A stretch of DNA of 64,000 bases from Strigops habroptila (lineage: Eukaryota; Chordata; Aves; Psittaciformes; Psittacidae), in the NCBI RefSeq assembly GCF_004027225.2, contig NC_044278.2:94046743-94110742 (forward strand). Reading direction: 5' to 3'. Below are positions 47,801 to 58,150 of the stretch, one piece after another; positions within the stretch are counted from its first letter, which is position 1, and every line of letters starts with the position of its first letter. The position numbers and the translations under genes are program-made. Below the pieces are notes generated by a model that saw only the letters and a list, made by a program, of their open reading frames with translations, searched no databases and was not told the DNA's origin.

Positions 47801-50800
47801 GGAAGAATAAAGGTCCTACAGAGAACCTTCCCCTACTGAAATCTGCACTCACAAGCCCATGAAGTCCCAAATACATGAAATATGCTTCATGGACTAGAGA
47901 CCCATCCTTGCAAGTGCCTCTCCACCTAGCTATATTATTTTGAATAATCCCACTGAATTAAAACTTGGAGGTAAGTGCGTGCAGGGATATAGCAAAGGTT
48001 GGGATGCAGGAGCACATAACCCAGGTGCTGTACTGAAGGAAAGATCAAGTGGAGGAATTGGAAGATCCCCATCCTCTTCTCCTACGCCTAGTTACATGTC
48101 TGGGTAAGGTCTAACTTTTCCAAACTAAAGCCAGGTCAAGAGGCATTTAAGGACTTTTAGGAAAGAGAGCAATAGAGGCAAGGAACTGACAATACAGTGG
48201 TAGAGTCCATATGCCATGTCCAGAGCCAGCAGCCATTTCTTTCCTAGGCATGTGGTGTGCTGGGGCTGGCAGTGATGACTTGGAGGTCGGGAGGAGGAGG
48301 AATACTACTGAGCAAGAAGGTAAACCACACTAAAATGATTTTATGTGCCTGTCTCCATGTATTTGGCAGAGCAGTCTCAGCTGCTTGGATTGTTTCGGTG
48401 AACAATCCCTGTTTGAAGGAGAAGGATTTGGATGCGGAGCTGCTGGTTTGCTGTTGGTAGTCAGTGTTTCTCATACCTTGATGTCTGAGCTGAAGTTGCT
48501 GACTTTGTTGCATCCTGCATTCTCCAGGTGATAGTTTGCCCATCTCAGCAGCAGTTCCTCTGGAGACAACTTCATCAGATCCTCCAGGCTCTCTCCTTCT
48601 CTCAGAAGAGCAATCAAGGCTAAGCAGGAAAGAAAGAGAAAAATAATGATGTTGAGAATACTTATAGAGGAGAACATATAACTATTTTCTCTCTTACAAG
48701 TTTTGCTACCCTTGTTTCTAAAAGTGAGGGACCAAAGTGTTGCCAAAATTCAAGCTGAGTTAGCATGACAGAGGACGTAAAGAGAAAAAGGATTTTATCA
48801 ATAAAATGGACATAAGGCTGTTATTTGTGGATCTAGTAGTGGATCATATAGAAGTGCAAACCAGTTTCAGTGTGGTCTAAGAACTACCCAATTTACTTGC
48901 CTCAGATCTTAATGAAAAGACAATCACAGAGGTGTAGAATAGTTTGGATTGGAAGGGACCTTTAAAGGTCATCTAGTCCAACCCCCCTGCCATGGCCAGG
49001 GACATCTTCAGCTAGATCAGGTTGCTCAGAGCCTTGTCCAGCCTGGCCTTGAATACTTCCAGGGATGGCGCATCTAGCACCTCTCTTTGCACCCTGTTCC
49101 AGTGTTTCACTACCCTCTTTGTAAAATATTTCTTCCTTCTATTTAGTCTAAATCTACTCTCTTTTATTTTAAACTCATTACTCTTGTCCTATCGCAACAG
49201 GCTGTGCTAAAATGTTTATCCCCATCTTTCTCATAAGTCCCCTTTAAGTACTTCAGGCTGCTGAAGTCTCCCTGGAGCCTTCTCTTCTACTGAAGAACCC
49301 CAACTCTCAGCCTTTCCTCACAGAGAGGTGCTTCAGCCTTCTGATCCTTTCTCTGGCACTCTTCTGGACTCACTGGAACAGATCCGTATCTTTCGTATGC
49401 TGAAGGCTCCAGAGCTGGATACAGTGATATTGAGCATAGGGGCAAGATGGGAATGAAAAAATGAACACAGAGTTTCTGCAGCTTAGATGAAAGAAATCTC
49501 AGTGACCTTCACACTGAAACTGGATCCACACAGGTGTTCTGAAGAACTTGCACATAACTTCATGAGCTCATGGGCCAGTAGGGTTAACTCATCTGTCAAT
49601 TGGAGAAGATACCCCATTTATATAGAAAAATTAGCATAGTAGTTATGTTCAGAAAAGGAGGAAGAGGCAGGAGGGAAGGATCAACCCTTGTAACGGCAGG
49701 ATTCCTTGAAAGAAATATGGACTTGCTACAGAAAGGAAACTATATCTAGAGTTCCACAGGTAATTTGATCTAGGGTACTATGGGGTTAAACTGAACCAGA
49801 AGGGGATAATAAAAGCATTTGAAAGTGGACAGTGGATTTTATGAAGAGAGAAACATTAACACTGAAGTAGGGTGAAAGAAAGATTCTTGTGGAGGTGGGT
49901 CATAGATTGATTTTTGGATTAATGTTTTCATCTTTTTTGCATCAATTATCTTGGCACATACACTAGCAATGTGCTAAAAATTTGATGATGATATTCACTA
50001 GGTGGCATAGTCAATACAGAGGATGATCAGGAAATCAGACAGAAAGAACTAGATGACAGTAATAAAAAATGGAACGCAGTTTAATAGTGCCATGTTCAAA
50101 GACATTCCCTAGGGAATTAATATAAATAACTGCTATTACCTAAAAGCTTATACGAACAGAGGATGAGAGCAACTTGAGTGTATTAGATGTCTTTTGAGCT
50201 ACTCTGAACCAGCATGCAATATGGCCAGGGGAAAACCAAACATGATATTAGTGCATGCCAGGTATTTCTCATACAGGTTGGGATGAATTACTGCCTTGAT
50301 CCCATATGCGTATGAGAGCTCATTGGAAATACAGTGTCTCATAGTCAAGAAAGGGGAATTTCACCTGGAACAGTTGCAGTAAAGGGTTATCAGGGCAAGA
50401 CAGAACCTGAAAAGGAATCAAAGTTATCTTTGCTTCTCTATCCTTAAGTCTGAGATGAGAAGTGAAGAAGAAAATACCAGAAACAAAAATAGCTGTTAAG
50501 CAGGGTATGGCTACCTACAAAAGAATGGGAACTGGTGGCTGTGGCTATGGAAAGGATAGAAAAGTGCACGGGGTGAAGCAATGAAGGTAACACCAAAAGG
50601 GAACTGGAGGAAAGAAGTGTCACTGTTGGTTGAGTGGACTATGCAGAGGTGGAGGGAACAAAGCAGCAAGGTAAGGTGCCATGTGGATTGCATGTACATA
50701 ACCACAGCCTCACACTATAAGTACATCACAGAGAAATCTGGCATTGGTGAGACACAACTGGAGTGCTGTGTCCAGTTTGGGGCTTGCCAGTACAAGAGAG

Positions 50801-53800
50801 ACATTGACAAACTGTAGCTAGTTTAGTGGAGGGAGACCAAAATGGTTCAGCTGCAGTACATGATATATGAGAAAAGGATGAGAAAACTAGGTTTGTTTAG
50901 CCTGGAAAGAGGTCTGAGAAGTGAATAAGTATTATCTCCAACAACAGAGGGGCCAAAACTGCATTTTCCCAGTATGCACAGCAAAAGAATGAGAAGTTGC
51001 AGTCACAAGGTGCAGGAGAGGAAATCCCAACTAGATGTAAGGAAAAAAAACATTCACAAGAGTGGTTGGGCTCTGGAATAGGCTGTCCAGAGAGCACTGG
51101 AAAAGGCCCTGAGCAACCTCACCTAACCTTGAGATGGTACTGCTTTAAGTGGGTTGGTTGGATGGCTGAACCAGAGGACCTCCAGGGTGGACCTCCTGAG
51201 GTTCCTTCTAGTCTAAATTAGTCTGTGATCCTATAATTCTGATTTCATAAAGAAAGAGGAGATGTTTGAAAATCGAGAGCAAGAAAAGAGCGAAGCTTTC
51301 TGAAAGCAATGTAGCATTTCCTTATCCCAGATTTAGTGCCAAAACACCAATATGCCTAGGTGTAGACCATCATTCCTGACCCAATGAGCATAAAATCTGC
51401 TCTGCACATACAGGCCTATACATAGCTTTGGACTTTGGAGTGCTGGAACTTGTGAAGAGCAAGGGAAATTAGAGCAGACAAGAAGACAGGCAAAAAACAC
51501 TTGAAGAAAAAATTAAATTAAGATTTTTTTTTTTTTAAAGAGCTTTAGCCTAAAGACCATTCAGTGGTAACAGTAGAGCACTGAAATGAAGAGCCACACA
51601 TACCTTCATTCCTGCTGATCTCTATGTCAGCAAAGAGTCCAATTTTAATGACTTGCCATAAAAGACCCAACACCAGGTAAGGTTTCCCTTCTTTTAAGTC
51701 TTCAGCTCCAATGTTAACAACATGGCACCCAATGGCTGAAGCAGAGTTCAGGGCCAGGTTCAGATTTTCCTAGGGAAAGAAGAGAACTTCTGAATGGTGC
51801 AGTAACTGGAGAACTGAGGATACAGGAAGGGAGGACAACCAAAACTAGTGAAATATGCAAGTAGTTTCACTGGGAAGGCATTTATGTACATAGAATCACA
51901 GAATCATAGAAACATAGAATCATAGAATGGTTTGGGTTGGAAGGGACCTTCAAAGGTCACCTGGTCCAACCCCTCTGCAATGAACAGGGACATCTTCAGC
52001 TAGATCAGGTTGCCCAGAACCACATCCAACATGGCCCTGAATGTCTCAGGGATGGGGTAGCAACCACCTCTCTGGACAAGCTGTGCCAGTGTTTCACCAC
52101 CCTTCTATCTTCCTTCTATCTAGTCTAAATGTACCCTCTTTTAGTTCAAAACTGTTACCCTTGTCCTATAACAACAGGCCCTGCTAAAAAGTTTTCTCCA
52201 TCCTTCTTATAAGCCCCTTTTAAGTACTGAAAGTTCTGGGTTCCAACACAAAGATGGAAGGGACATCTTTGGCAAAGGTGAAAGACACCATGTCACAAGG
52301 CACTGGAGCTCAGAGCATACATCTGTATTCACAGAGATGTCTGGGCTCAGTCCTGATTATCAAAGCCAGGCTCTCCTTACAGCTAATGCACAAGCACATG
52401 TTCAAGTGCAGACTTAGTTTTAGCATGGGGCAAGCTATCCACCTCTCAGTCTTGCACACATGGAGATACGAGGAAGCTACAACCCAATCAACCAGATATT
52501 CCAGAGTTGTCTCTTTTTAAGCACCACGCAAAAGACCGAAGATAGAAATAAGTTGCTAGCTAGCAATGTGTGTAAAAAGCATATGTCATAGGAATCAGTA
52601 TGAATGAACCTGTTGGGATTTTAACCTTGACATTCAGCCACGGTCAGAACTGATCAAGTCTGGATATTTTCTTTTTGAATTTTGGAGCATGGAGTCCTGG
52701 TTTGGGAGTGTTCAGTGGAAGAGGAGGGATTCTGTCATTAACAGTGAGGGGCAGAAAGAAAGTGATGTTTCAGGAACATTATGTTCCTTTGCCACTTCCC
52801 ATTTCTAAAAAAGGGTACAAGAAAATCTGGTCTGCACTATTCAAAAAGGTGACTTGGTAAACACAGGGCAATTAGAGCAGGCAAAGAAGCCTGGAAAACA
52901 TAATTTATCACACCGATCTGCAATTTTTCACATGAATTTCATCACCGCTGGTATGACAGAGATTTCATTAGATACAAAATGCAGAGAGAGACATAGTGTA
53001 AATTCTCATAAGATAGAAATATTGGAGTATTTCCAATTAATTACCTTTTCTCCACCAGACAGCTTTAAAAGGGTTAAGTTAAAGTGGAAGCTATATTGAT
53101 CAAATCATGTCTATGTGTGACAGGGATCGATCTGAGCTGCATTACTAAGCTATGCTGCTGACCAAAATGATTAGAACTGAAAAATGTGGTATACAGCATA
53201 AAAATCCAATTTAATGGCTTCTGAGCTTATTTGAGCCTGGCTAATGTTCCATCAAATCAGAGTAGCTCAGGGCTAAACTGGGTTAGGTTCGTGTCTATTC
53301 CATATATCTATTTAAATTCTGTATCCAGATCTGTAGGTGCTGTTCGTATAAAAATATCTCTCTACATACTGCTGTGTGAACTCGTAAACATTACACATTG
53401 GGTTAAGCGCAAATACAAACACAGTTTTTTTAGTCAGATTGCTCATATGTTTGGAAAGAAACAGAAATATAAATCTATATGGTTTTAGGATGTGGACCTG
53501 AGCATCTCACTTTGCCACAAAAAACTTTGATTGTGTTGAGCAGGACCACGGTATCTCCACCCTTTGCACTAAGTGGTTATATTGAAGCATCCTAAGGGGA
53601 AAAGCAAAGAATCCTGTTGTATTTTAGTACCTGTATTGTGAAGGGTGTGAGTTTCTTTTTGTTGATTGTTCTCTCATCAATGGTATCTGGCACTGAGAAA
53701 TTGATCATCTTACTGGAAATAAAAGAAGAAACGACAAGAAATACACTACTAGATATGTGCACGCAAAATACAGGTAACAGCTTTTGTCACTATGCTGTAT

Positions 53801-56800
53801 GAGAAGGCAAAGAGTTGGAGTGTTACTGAACAAATATGGATAGCCTCTGTTTTCATAGCTACACACACAGGCATACATGCAAGGAATTCTTCTGGGTCAC
53901 ATGCAGATTGTACTATAGGTGTGAGGCAAAGAATGCCACAAGGTGAAGTTGCGTGAGAAGTTTATTGTGCAGAAAATCTCTGTGAAAGCACTCACTATCT
54001 TGTGCTGCTTTGTGTGAACCCTCAAAAGTCCTTGGACAAAAGTAAAACCAAGTAACTCCTCAAATTTCGCTGAATTCATCTTATTGCAAGGGCCCATAGG
54101 CAAGGAAAAATTCTGATTTAACATGAAAGAACCTTTATATTTTTGAAGATAAAAGAAGCAAAACCCCCTAGCATTATTAAGGCCCTGAATCTGCAAAGAT
54201 TCATGAGCTTCATGTAAGGTCAGCAGCTTTCATTTAAGCAGACACGTGAGTTTCTGCAGACTCATGGTTCCGAGTTGTGAGAAAGATAGGTATTATTTAC
54301 CAAAGCACTATGCCATCACCAACCGCCTGGAAGAGGTCATCTGTTTCTGGATTCATTGGGACCACATGCTTACAGTCAGGGTCCTTCTCAAGGGCTTTAT
54401 TAATCCAGTTGACAAAGGCATACTTTTCTTCCTCTGTGGACACAACATCAAATCCATCAGTTTGCTGTGCAATAGCTCTACCATCATTTTATTTACAAAG
54501 GCAGAACTTCTAGGGGAGAAGACTCACCCACCAGTGTGACTGGAGGAGTTTGTTAATCAGTCACACTGACCAACAAACTCCTACAGGGGAAGAATGCTCT
54601 GAGGAGACAGACAAATGAACTGAAAGCAGCAATGAGCTTGAGCTGGTTAATACTTCTTCCATACTCCCTCCCAGTAACTGGGGTTGCCTGGTGTCATGAG
54701 AACAGGTATATTACAGAGATTGGTAATGAAGTTCACATGATTCAACTGTATGTTTCAGTTGCTATGCTCTGCTAAGTGTAATTTGTACATGCACCATAAT
54801 TTGAATGCATTGTTGTATCACTCTGCTAAATCAAAATCCCAGGTAACTTCAAATAAGTTTAAATAGTGAATTCTGTATTGTACATTACACCCTCCACATG
54901 TTAAATATCTAGAAGAGACTGGCCAGGATTGGATTCTCCCAAAGAGTATTGAGAGGGTAGTGAGCAAATGTTCCTTATAGTCCAACAGGGCTGTAATGTA
55001 GCTACCCTGTACCAGCAGCACTTACAGGGCCTCCAGTAACTCAGAGGTGTCCTCTGTTGCCCAGGTGGGTGGAGACCTTGGAAGCATCTGTGATGGTGAG
55101 CTCCCCTCACCCCCAACCTGACCTTTATTTCCTCTCTATAACTCTGCTCAAACGATAACCGCCAGAGGTATTGGTAATGGGTCGTGATGGCCATATCAGA
55201 CTCAAAGTGGATTAAGGGGAGACAGGTAACAACACAATAGCCAAGGGTTATCTGAATAATGTGCATCACCACCAAAACATACTTGTTTCTTGTTGCTACC
55301 AGTGTAGAACAGCTGTACCTACCTGAGTAAGAGTGTTGTGTGCCGGCACTGGACTGCTCGGATGTCCCACCAATAGCACAGATCCCCTCCTTCTTGTTGA
55401 TTTGCTTTCGGAACGACTTAGCAACATCGTCACTCTTCAAGTTTTGGAAAATCTTTCAAGCACGAGAGACAATTTTAAGATTTCAGAGAATTAAACCAAG
55501 CTAAACCAGTGAGCTCTTGGGCCATGAGACACGTCCTCTCTGCTTCATATATAGGGAAGCACAGCTTGTGTATTATTCAGTGGGTTTTTGTGTAAAATCT
55601 GTGTATTTGTCATGGCAGAACGGGATCATACACAACTTCTATGTGAACAAAGATCAGCTAAGTAACAGAAATGTATATGATATGAAACCATGGAGTTAAA
55701 ATGTACAGGAGAAGGGCCTTTAACAGTTTTGGTTTGAAGAAAGGAGAAGTAAAAATCTATTTCTCCATCCCAAGGGAAATTCCACTATTTTAGCATTTGC
55801 TTTTGCCCCAGTTCAGGCCAGAAAAAGAATAAAAAAATGCCCCATAAAGTTTTCAGTTTCAATCTGATGAAGGTTTTTGTAACCATTTAGCCAGAACATA
55901 AACCTTTTGCAACTCATAACTGTAAAACTTTATCCAGCTGAATCAACCAATCTGAAAGATACTAAGTATATTCAATACACAGCTGCATTCATGTAACTTG
56001 TCCCAGTTAATTGAAGGATTTCTAGTTGGGTTACCTCTTGCTTTCATCTTTTCCAGTGAGGGGACTCCTTGGATAAGCTAGGTGCCCATGAGACCCTGTG
56101 CTTGTGCCTCTGATGTGCCCTAGGGACCATCTTGAGTATCCTGTGTGGCATCTTACTTACTGAAATAAATTCATCAAAACTGATCCTGCCATCCCTCGTG
56201 GTTGTCAAATTCTGAATGAGTTCTCTGGCTTTATATCCTGGGAGAGGGAGACTGGCTGCCTTCAACACATCTGTTAAATCATTGGTGTGGATGAAGCCAT
56301 TCCCACTGACATCTGCAAAGATTAAAACATTTTGATTCTACGCTAGCCCAATGAAATGTACGAACAAAAAGGCTGTTGTTTTTATTTTACCTGGGGAAGG
56401 GTATATAAAGATTTGTTATCCTGAAATACAGTATTTTCAACCACTGTTCTGTCATTCACACCCAAGAAAAAATTACTATCACCATTTAACAAACAAAAAC
56501 CCACAATGATGAAATTATATGTTTTAGACATACAGTAATACCTTAACAAAGCTAGGTTTAGAGGCATGTAATTACTTTCCAAGGTTACATATAGACAAAC
56601 ATGATTTATAGAGGGACTATCCTGTCTACAGAACAACTAAAAAAAATGGAATTCATGCTGTACAGAGTTACACCTTACATGTGCGTATGTTCATAGGTAT
56701 AACTTATGATTTTGGCCTGTTTCCAGTATCATCAGAAGGCATGAGTTTAGAGGCTTGGAACTGCATATGGTCATTCTTAAAACAAAAACTTGTGTGTTTC

Positions 56801-58126
56801 TCTGTGATGGTGCTAAACAGATAATCCTGCTGAGCCTGTTGCAAGATCCGGGGTAGGATTTTATGAGAAGATCACCAAGACAGGTTAAATTGTCCTTTCT
56901 TTGCCAGTTTGTGTAAATCTCCACAGATAAAAAAGAAAACTGAATCTATTGCATGGAGAGTTTTTGTTAAAAAGCTATGGTGATGTACATGGTTATGTAC
57001 ATATATAGGTTTTTATGATTATGTATTTATATTTGTGTTTTATATGTCTGTGTGTTTCTTGTTCCGCAGATTGTTTTCCCCCAGCCCAGAGGCTTAGGTG
57101 ATTTCAAAGAAGCATGTGTTAATTTCCTGTGTGGTAAATTGCAATGTGAGTCGCTCGTTGCATGCTGCAAAAACGCACTTGTCTCTCAGCATCAGTAGCA
57201 TGGATTAATGCAGATTACGAAGAGCGTCCTATCCATTTCTGAAGTCATACAACAAAAGGGTCTGGACTTGGAGAAGGAAATGACTGGGAGGGGAATGAGA
57301 GTTTTCTTCCAGTATTTGCCTTGTCAGTGCATAGGGTGTATGGGGCACATGGTGACCCAGCCTATACTACTGTGTGCTCAGAAATCAACCAACCATCACC
57401 TGAAACAGCAAGGACAACTGATTAACACATAATCCAGTGAGGATGACAGATCTGCTAATAAAAGTTCAGTGAGCTGTGAGAGGTACAAGGCCCTTTTCTT
57501 AGAATTTGGGTAGAAAGTGGTGGGTCTGAATGACTTTAAAGGAGACAAATCAGATGAGACCTTTAAAGGCTTGGAAAGGAAACGCACACTTTAAAAATAT
57601 ATGTGGTTTGAAAGGTCATAGTAAAGGGATTACAAATTTTGTGGCCATTTGCACATTTGTCTTCTCCAGACTCTCCCTCCCCAAAGGGAGTAAGCAACTT
57701 CCATTAAAATAAAAACTTTTTGCTTTCCAACTACTTAGTCAGGAATAAACAAAATTCTTAGGAAAACACATGCAAGTATTTCCAAAATGGTTTTCTGTAC
57801 AGCTTTGGAGGTTATTTCATAAGCCCTGCCACTCCTTGCCCTTCCATCTCTCTCTGGTAAGAAGCCATTGCTCTGCAGCATGCTGATGTGGTTTCACCTA
57901 GGACGCCTGCAGTGGCAGGAAAACGACTTTCTGTGGTCTCTGTGATACAGCAGATCAGCATTGGATTGACTGACCATTTCCTCATGGCCAATCAGTACAT
58001 GAGAAAAGAGCTTGCCATGGCTTCACACTTCTGCAGTGTTTCCTGTTTGCCGTACCCACCGACTTTGCTGAAAGCCTCTTGTAGCTCTGCCATCTCCTCC
58101 TCCGAGAAATGTGCAGTTGACGCCAT
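38705..58126 (-). CDS. LCP1: L-plastin (lymphocyte cytosolic protein 1), complete coding region
   Basis: Fifteen coding exons: 58126-58060, 56312-56161, 55452-55323, 54433-54301, 53712-53631, 51769-51604, 48619-48477, 46416-46321, 45792-45597, 44896-44818, 44593-44479, 43638-43505, 42494-42371, 40288-40164 and 38837-38705. They sum to 1875 nt, or 624 residues (human 627). L-plastin is the leukocyte actin-bundling protein. The N-terminal headpiece has two EF-hands (loops at 23-34 and 59-70), followed by two tandem actin-binding modules: CH1 about 117-233, CH2 261-372, CH3 391-500 and CH4 512-621. The CH domains are close to human throughout. The headpiece differs: EF-hand 2 is four residues shorter with two acidic ligands gone, and the Ser5 phosphosite is absent. 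All introns are GT-AG and the frame is intact. LCP1 was chosen over PLS1/PLS3 for its N-terminal and CH-domain sequence and its location next to CPB2. Confidence 0.96.
40164..40288 (-). CDS. LCP1: LCP1 exon 15
   Basis: 125 nt, residues 540-580 plus two bases, within CH4. Contains [19 protein letters not shown] and EEKLNNAK. Boundaries are atgcag and gtacgt. Confidence 0.96.
40465..40479. repeat. Homopolymer C15
   Basis: Fifteen consecutive C on the plus strand, hence G15 in LCP1 pre-mRNA, about 17 bases beyond the 3' tail of the CR1 insertion. Likely length-polymorphic and prone to sequencing error. Confidence 0.9.
40496..41660 (-). mobile_element. CR1 LINE, 1.17 kb, partial reverse transcriptase
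   Basis: Starts at its 3' end with the duplicated catagaat tail and continues into the reverse-transcriptase gene. An open stretch on the minus strand at 41241-40789 encodes a C-terminal part of CR1 ORF2 with [16 protein letters not shown] and [13 protein letters not shown]. Beyond it (41340-41660) the KAFDT and [12 protein letters not shown] segments of the polymerase core can be read with stops and frame breaks. It is 5'-truncated and inactive. Located in LCP1 intron 14, sense to the gene. Confidence 0.95.
42371..42494 (-). CDS. LCP1: LCP1 exon 14
   Basis: 124 nt, one base plus residues 499-539. Encodes [20 protein letters not shown] and VSWVNETL, joining CH3 to CH4. Boundaries are cttaag and gtatag. 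Confidence 0.95.
43505..43638 (-). CDS. LCP1: LCP1 exon 13
   Basis: 134 nt, residues 454-497 plus two bases, in CH3. Contains [19 protein letters not shown] and [15 protein letters not shown], highly conserved in plastins. Confidence 0.97.
44479..44593 (-). CDS. LCP1: LCP1 exon 12
   Basis: 115 nt, one base plus residues 416-453, in CH3. Contains [20 protein letters not shown] and [12 protein letters not shown]. The donor is gtaaaaaa, weaker than the others. Confidence 0.97.
44818..44896 (-). CDS. LCP1: LCP1 exon 11
   Basis: 79 nt, residues 390-414 with partial codons at both ends. Encodes [19 protein letters not shown], the start of CH3. Found by motif and splice sites as it is too short to stand out. 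Confidence 0.95.
45597..45792 (-). CDS. LCP1: LCP1 exon 10
   Basis: 196 nt, residues 324-388 plus one base, in CH2. Contains [20 protein letters not shown] and [18 protein letters not shown]. Confidence 0.97.
46321..46416 (-). CDS. LCP1: LCP1 exon 9
   Basis: 96 nt, residues 292-323, in CH2. Encodes [20 protein letters not shown] and TIDMSGLR. Phase 0 at both ends. Confidence 0.95.
46417..48476 (-). other. LCP1: LCP1 intron 8
   Basis: 2.1 kb intron. I see no exon, RNA gene or transposon. Confidence 0.7.
48477..48619 (-). CDS. LCP1: LCP1 exon 8
   Basis: 143 nt, residues 245-291 with a partial first codon. Contains [20 protein letters not shown] and [11 protein letters not shown], linking CH1 to CH2. 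Confidence 0.97.
48930..49450 (-). mobile_element. CR1 LINE fragment
   Basis: Reverse-oriented CR1 3' end: gtttggattggaagggacct, ccaacccccctgccatgg, cttcagctagatcaggttgc, then the end of ORF2 in decayed form. It shares the ttcagctagatcagg variant with the copy at 51892, so they are probably the same subfamily. Lies in LCP1 intron 7. Confidence 0.93.
50160..51241 (+). mobile_element. CR1 LINE fragment, antisense to LCP1
   Basis: Forward-oriented old CR1. ORF2 end motifs (gtgctgtgtccagtttgggg, gtacaagagagacattgaca, tagcctggaaagaggtctgag) lead to a 3' end with gaggttccttctagtctaaa and a degenerate tail gtgatcctataattct. The 5' limit is uncertain. About 50410-50735 does not look like CR1 and may be a later insertion or heavily diverged sequence. 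Confidence 0.8.
51604..51769 (-). CDS. LCP1: LCP1 exon 7
   Basis: 166 nt, residues 189-243 plus one base, in CH1. Contains [20 protein letters not shown] and [20 protein letters not shown]. Confidence 0.97.
51892..52232 (-). mobile_element. CR1 LINE fragment with intact 3' tail
   Basis: Starts with four imperfect copies of the catagaat tail repeat, then the canonical CR1 3'UTR (ggtttgggttggaagggacc). 5'-truncated to about 340 bases. Lies in LCP1 intron 6, sense to the gene. Confidence 0.95.
53631..53712 (-). CDS. LCP1: LCP1 exon 6
   Basis: 82 nt, one base plus residues 162-188, in CH1. Encodes [20 protein letters not shown] then LTPFTIQ, almost identical across plastins. Confidence 0.96.
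54301..54433 (-). CDS. LCP1: LCP1 exon 5
   Basis: 133 nt, residues 118-160 with partial end codons. Starts CH1 with [20 protein letters not shown] and ends AVGDGIVLC. Boundaries are tccacag and gtaaat. Confidence 0.96.
54531..54581. repeat. Interleaved inverted repeats (pseudoknot geometry)
   Basis: CAGTGTGACTG (54532-54542) is complementary to CAGTCACACTG (54558-54568), and GGAGTTTGTT (54545-54554) is complementary to AACAAACTCC (54572-54581). The order is A-B-A'-B', as in an H-type pseudoknot. It lies in LCP1 intron 4 about 100 bases before exon 5 in the transcript. Confidence 0.8.
55323..55452 (-). CDS. LCP1: LCP1 exon 4
   Basis: 130 nt, residues 74-116 plus one base, linking the headpiece to CH1. 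Encodes [20 protein letters not shown], then [15 protein letters not shown] and TQHSYS, a plastin signature. Confidence 0.97.
56161..56312 (-). CDS. LCP1: LCP1 exon 3 (EF-hands)
   Basis: 152 nt, residues 24-73 with a partial first codon. It carries most of EF-hand 1 (D23[11 protein letters not shown]34) and EF-hand 2 (T59[11 protein letters not shown]70), separated by [17 protein letters not shown]-hand 2 is four residues shorter than in human L-plastin. Acceptor is tttgcag, donor is a perfect gtaagt. Confidence 0.95.
56313..58059 (-). other. LCP1: LCP1 intron 2
   Basis: 1.7 kb intron between the first two coding exons. Nothing else is recognised. Confidence 0.75.
58060..58126 (-). CDS. LCP1: LCP1 exon 2 (first coding exon)
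   Basis: 67 nt from the ATG at 58126-58124. Encodes [19 protein letters not shown] and onward into the first EF-hand helix. The start is supported by alignment of the [12 protein letters not shown] segment with the plastin N-terminus. The exon probably begins at about 58150, after ttcttgcag, giving 24 bases of 5'UTR here. A further noncoding exon 1 must lie upstream. Confidence 0.93.
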
Positions 58127-58150
58127 TTCTTATTTCTCTGAGTGGCAGGT

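Larger units (their letters stand above)
48620..51603 (-). other. LCP1: LCP1 intron 7
   Basis: 3 kb intron containing two CR1 copies in opposite orientations (48930-49450 minus, about 50160-51241 plus). Apart from these I see nothing. Confidence 0.85.
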
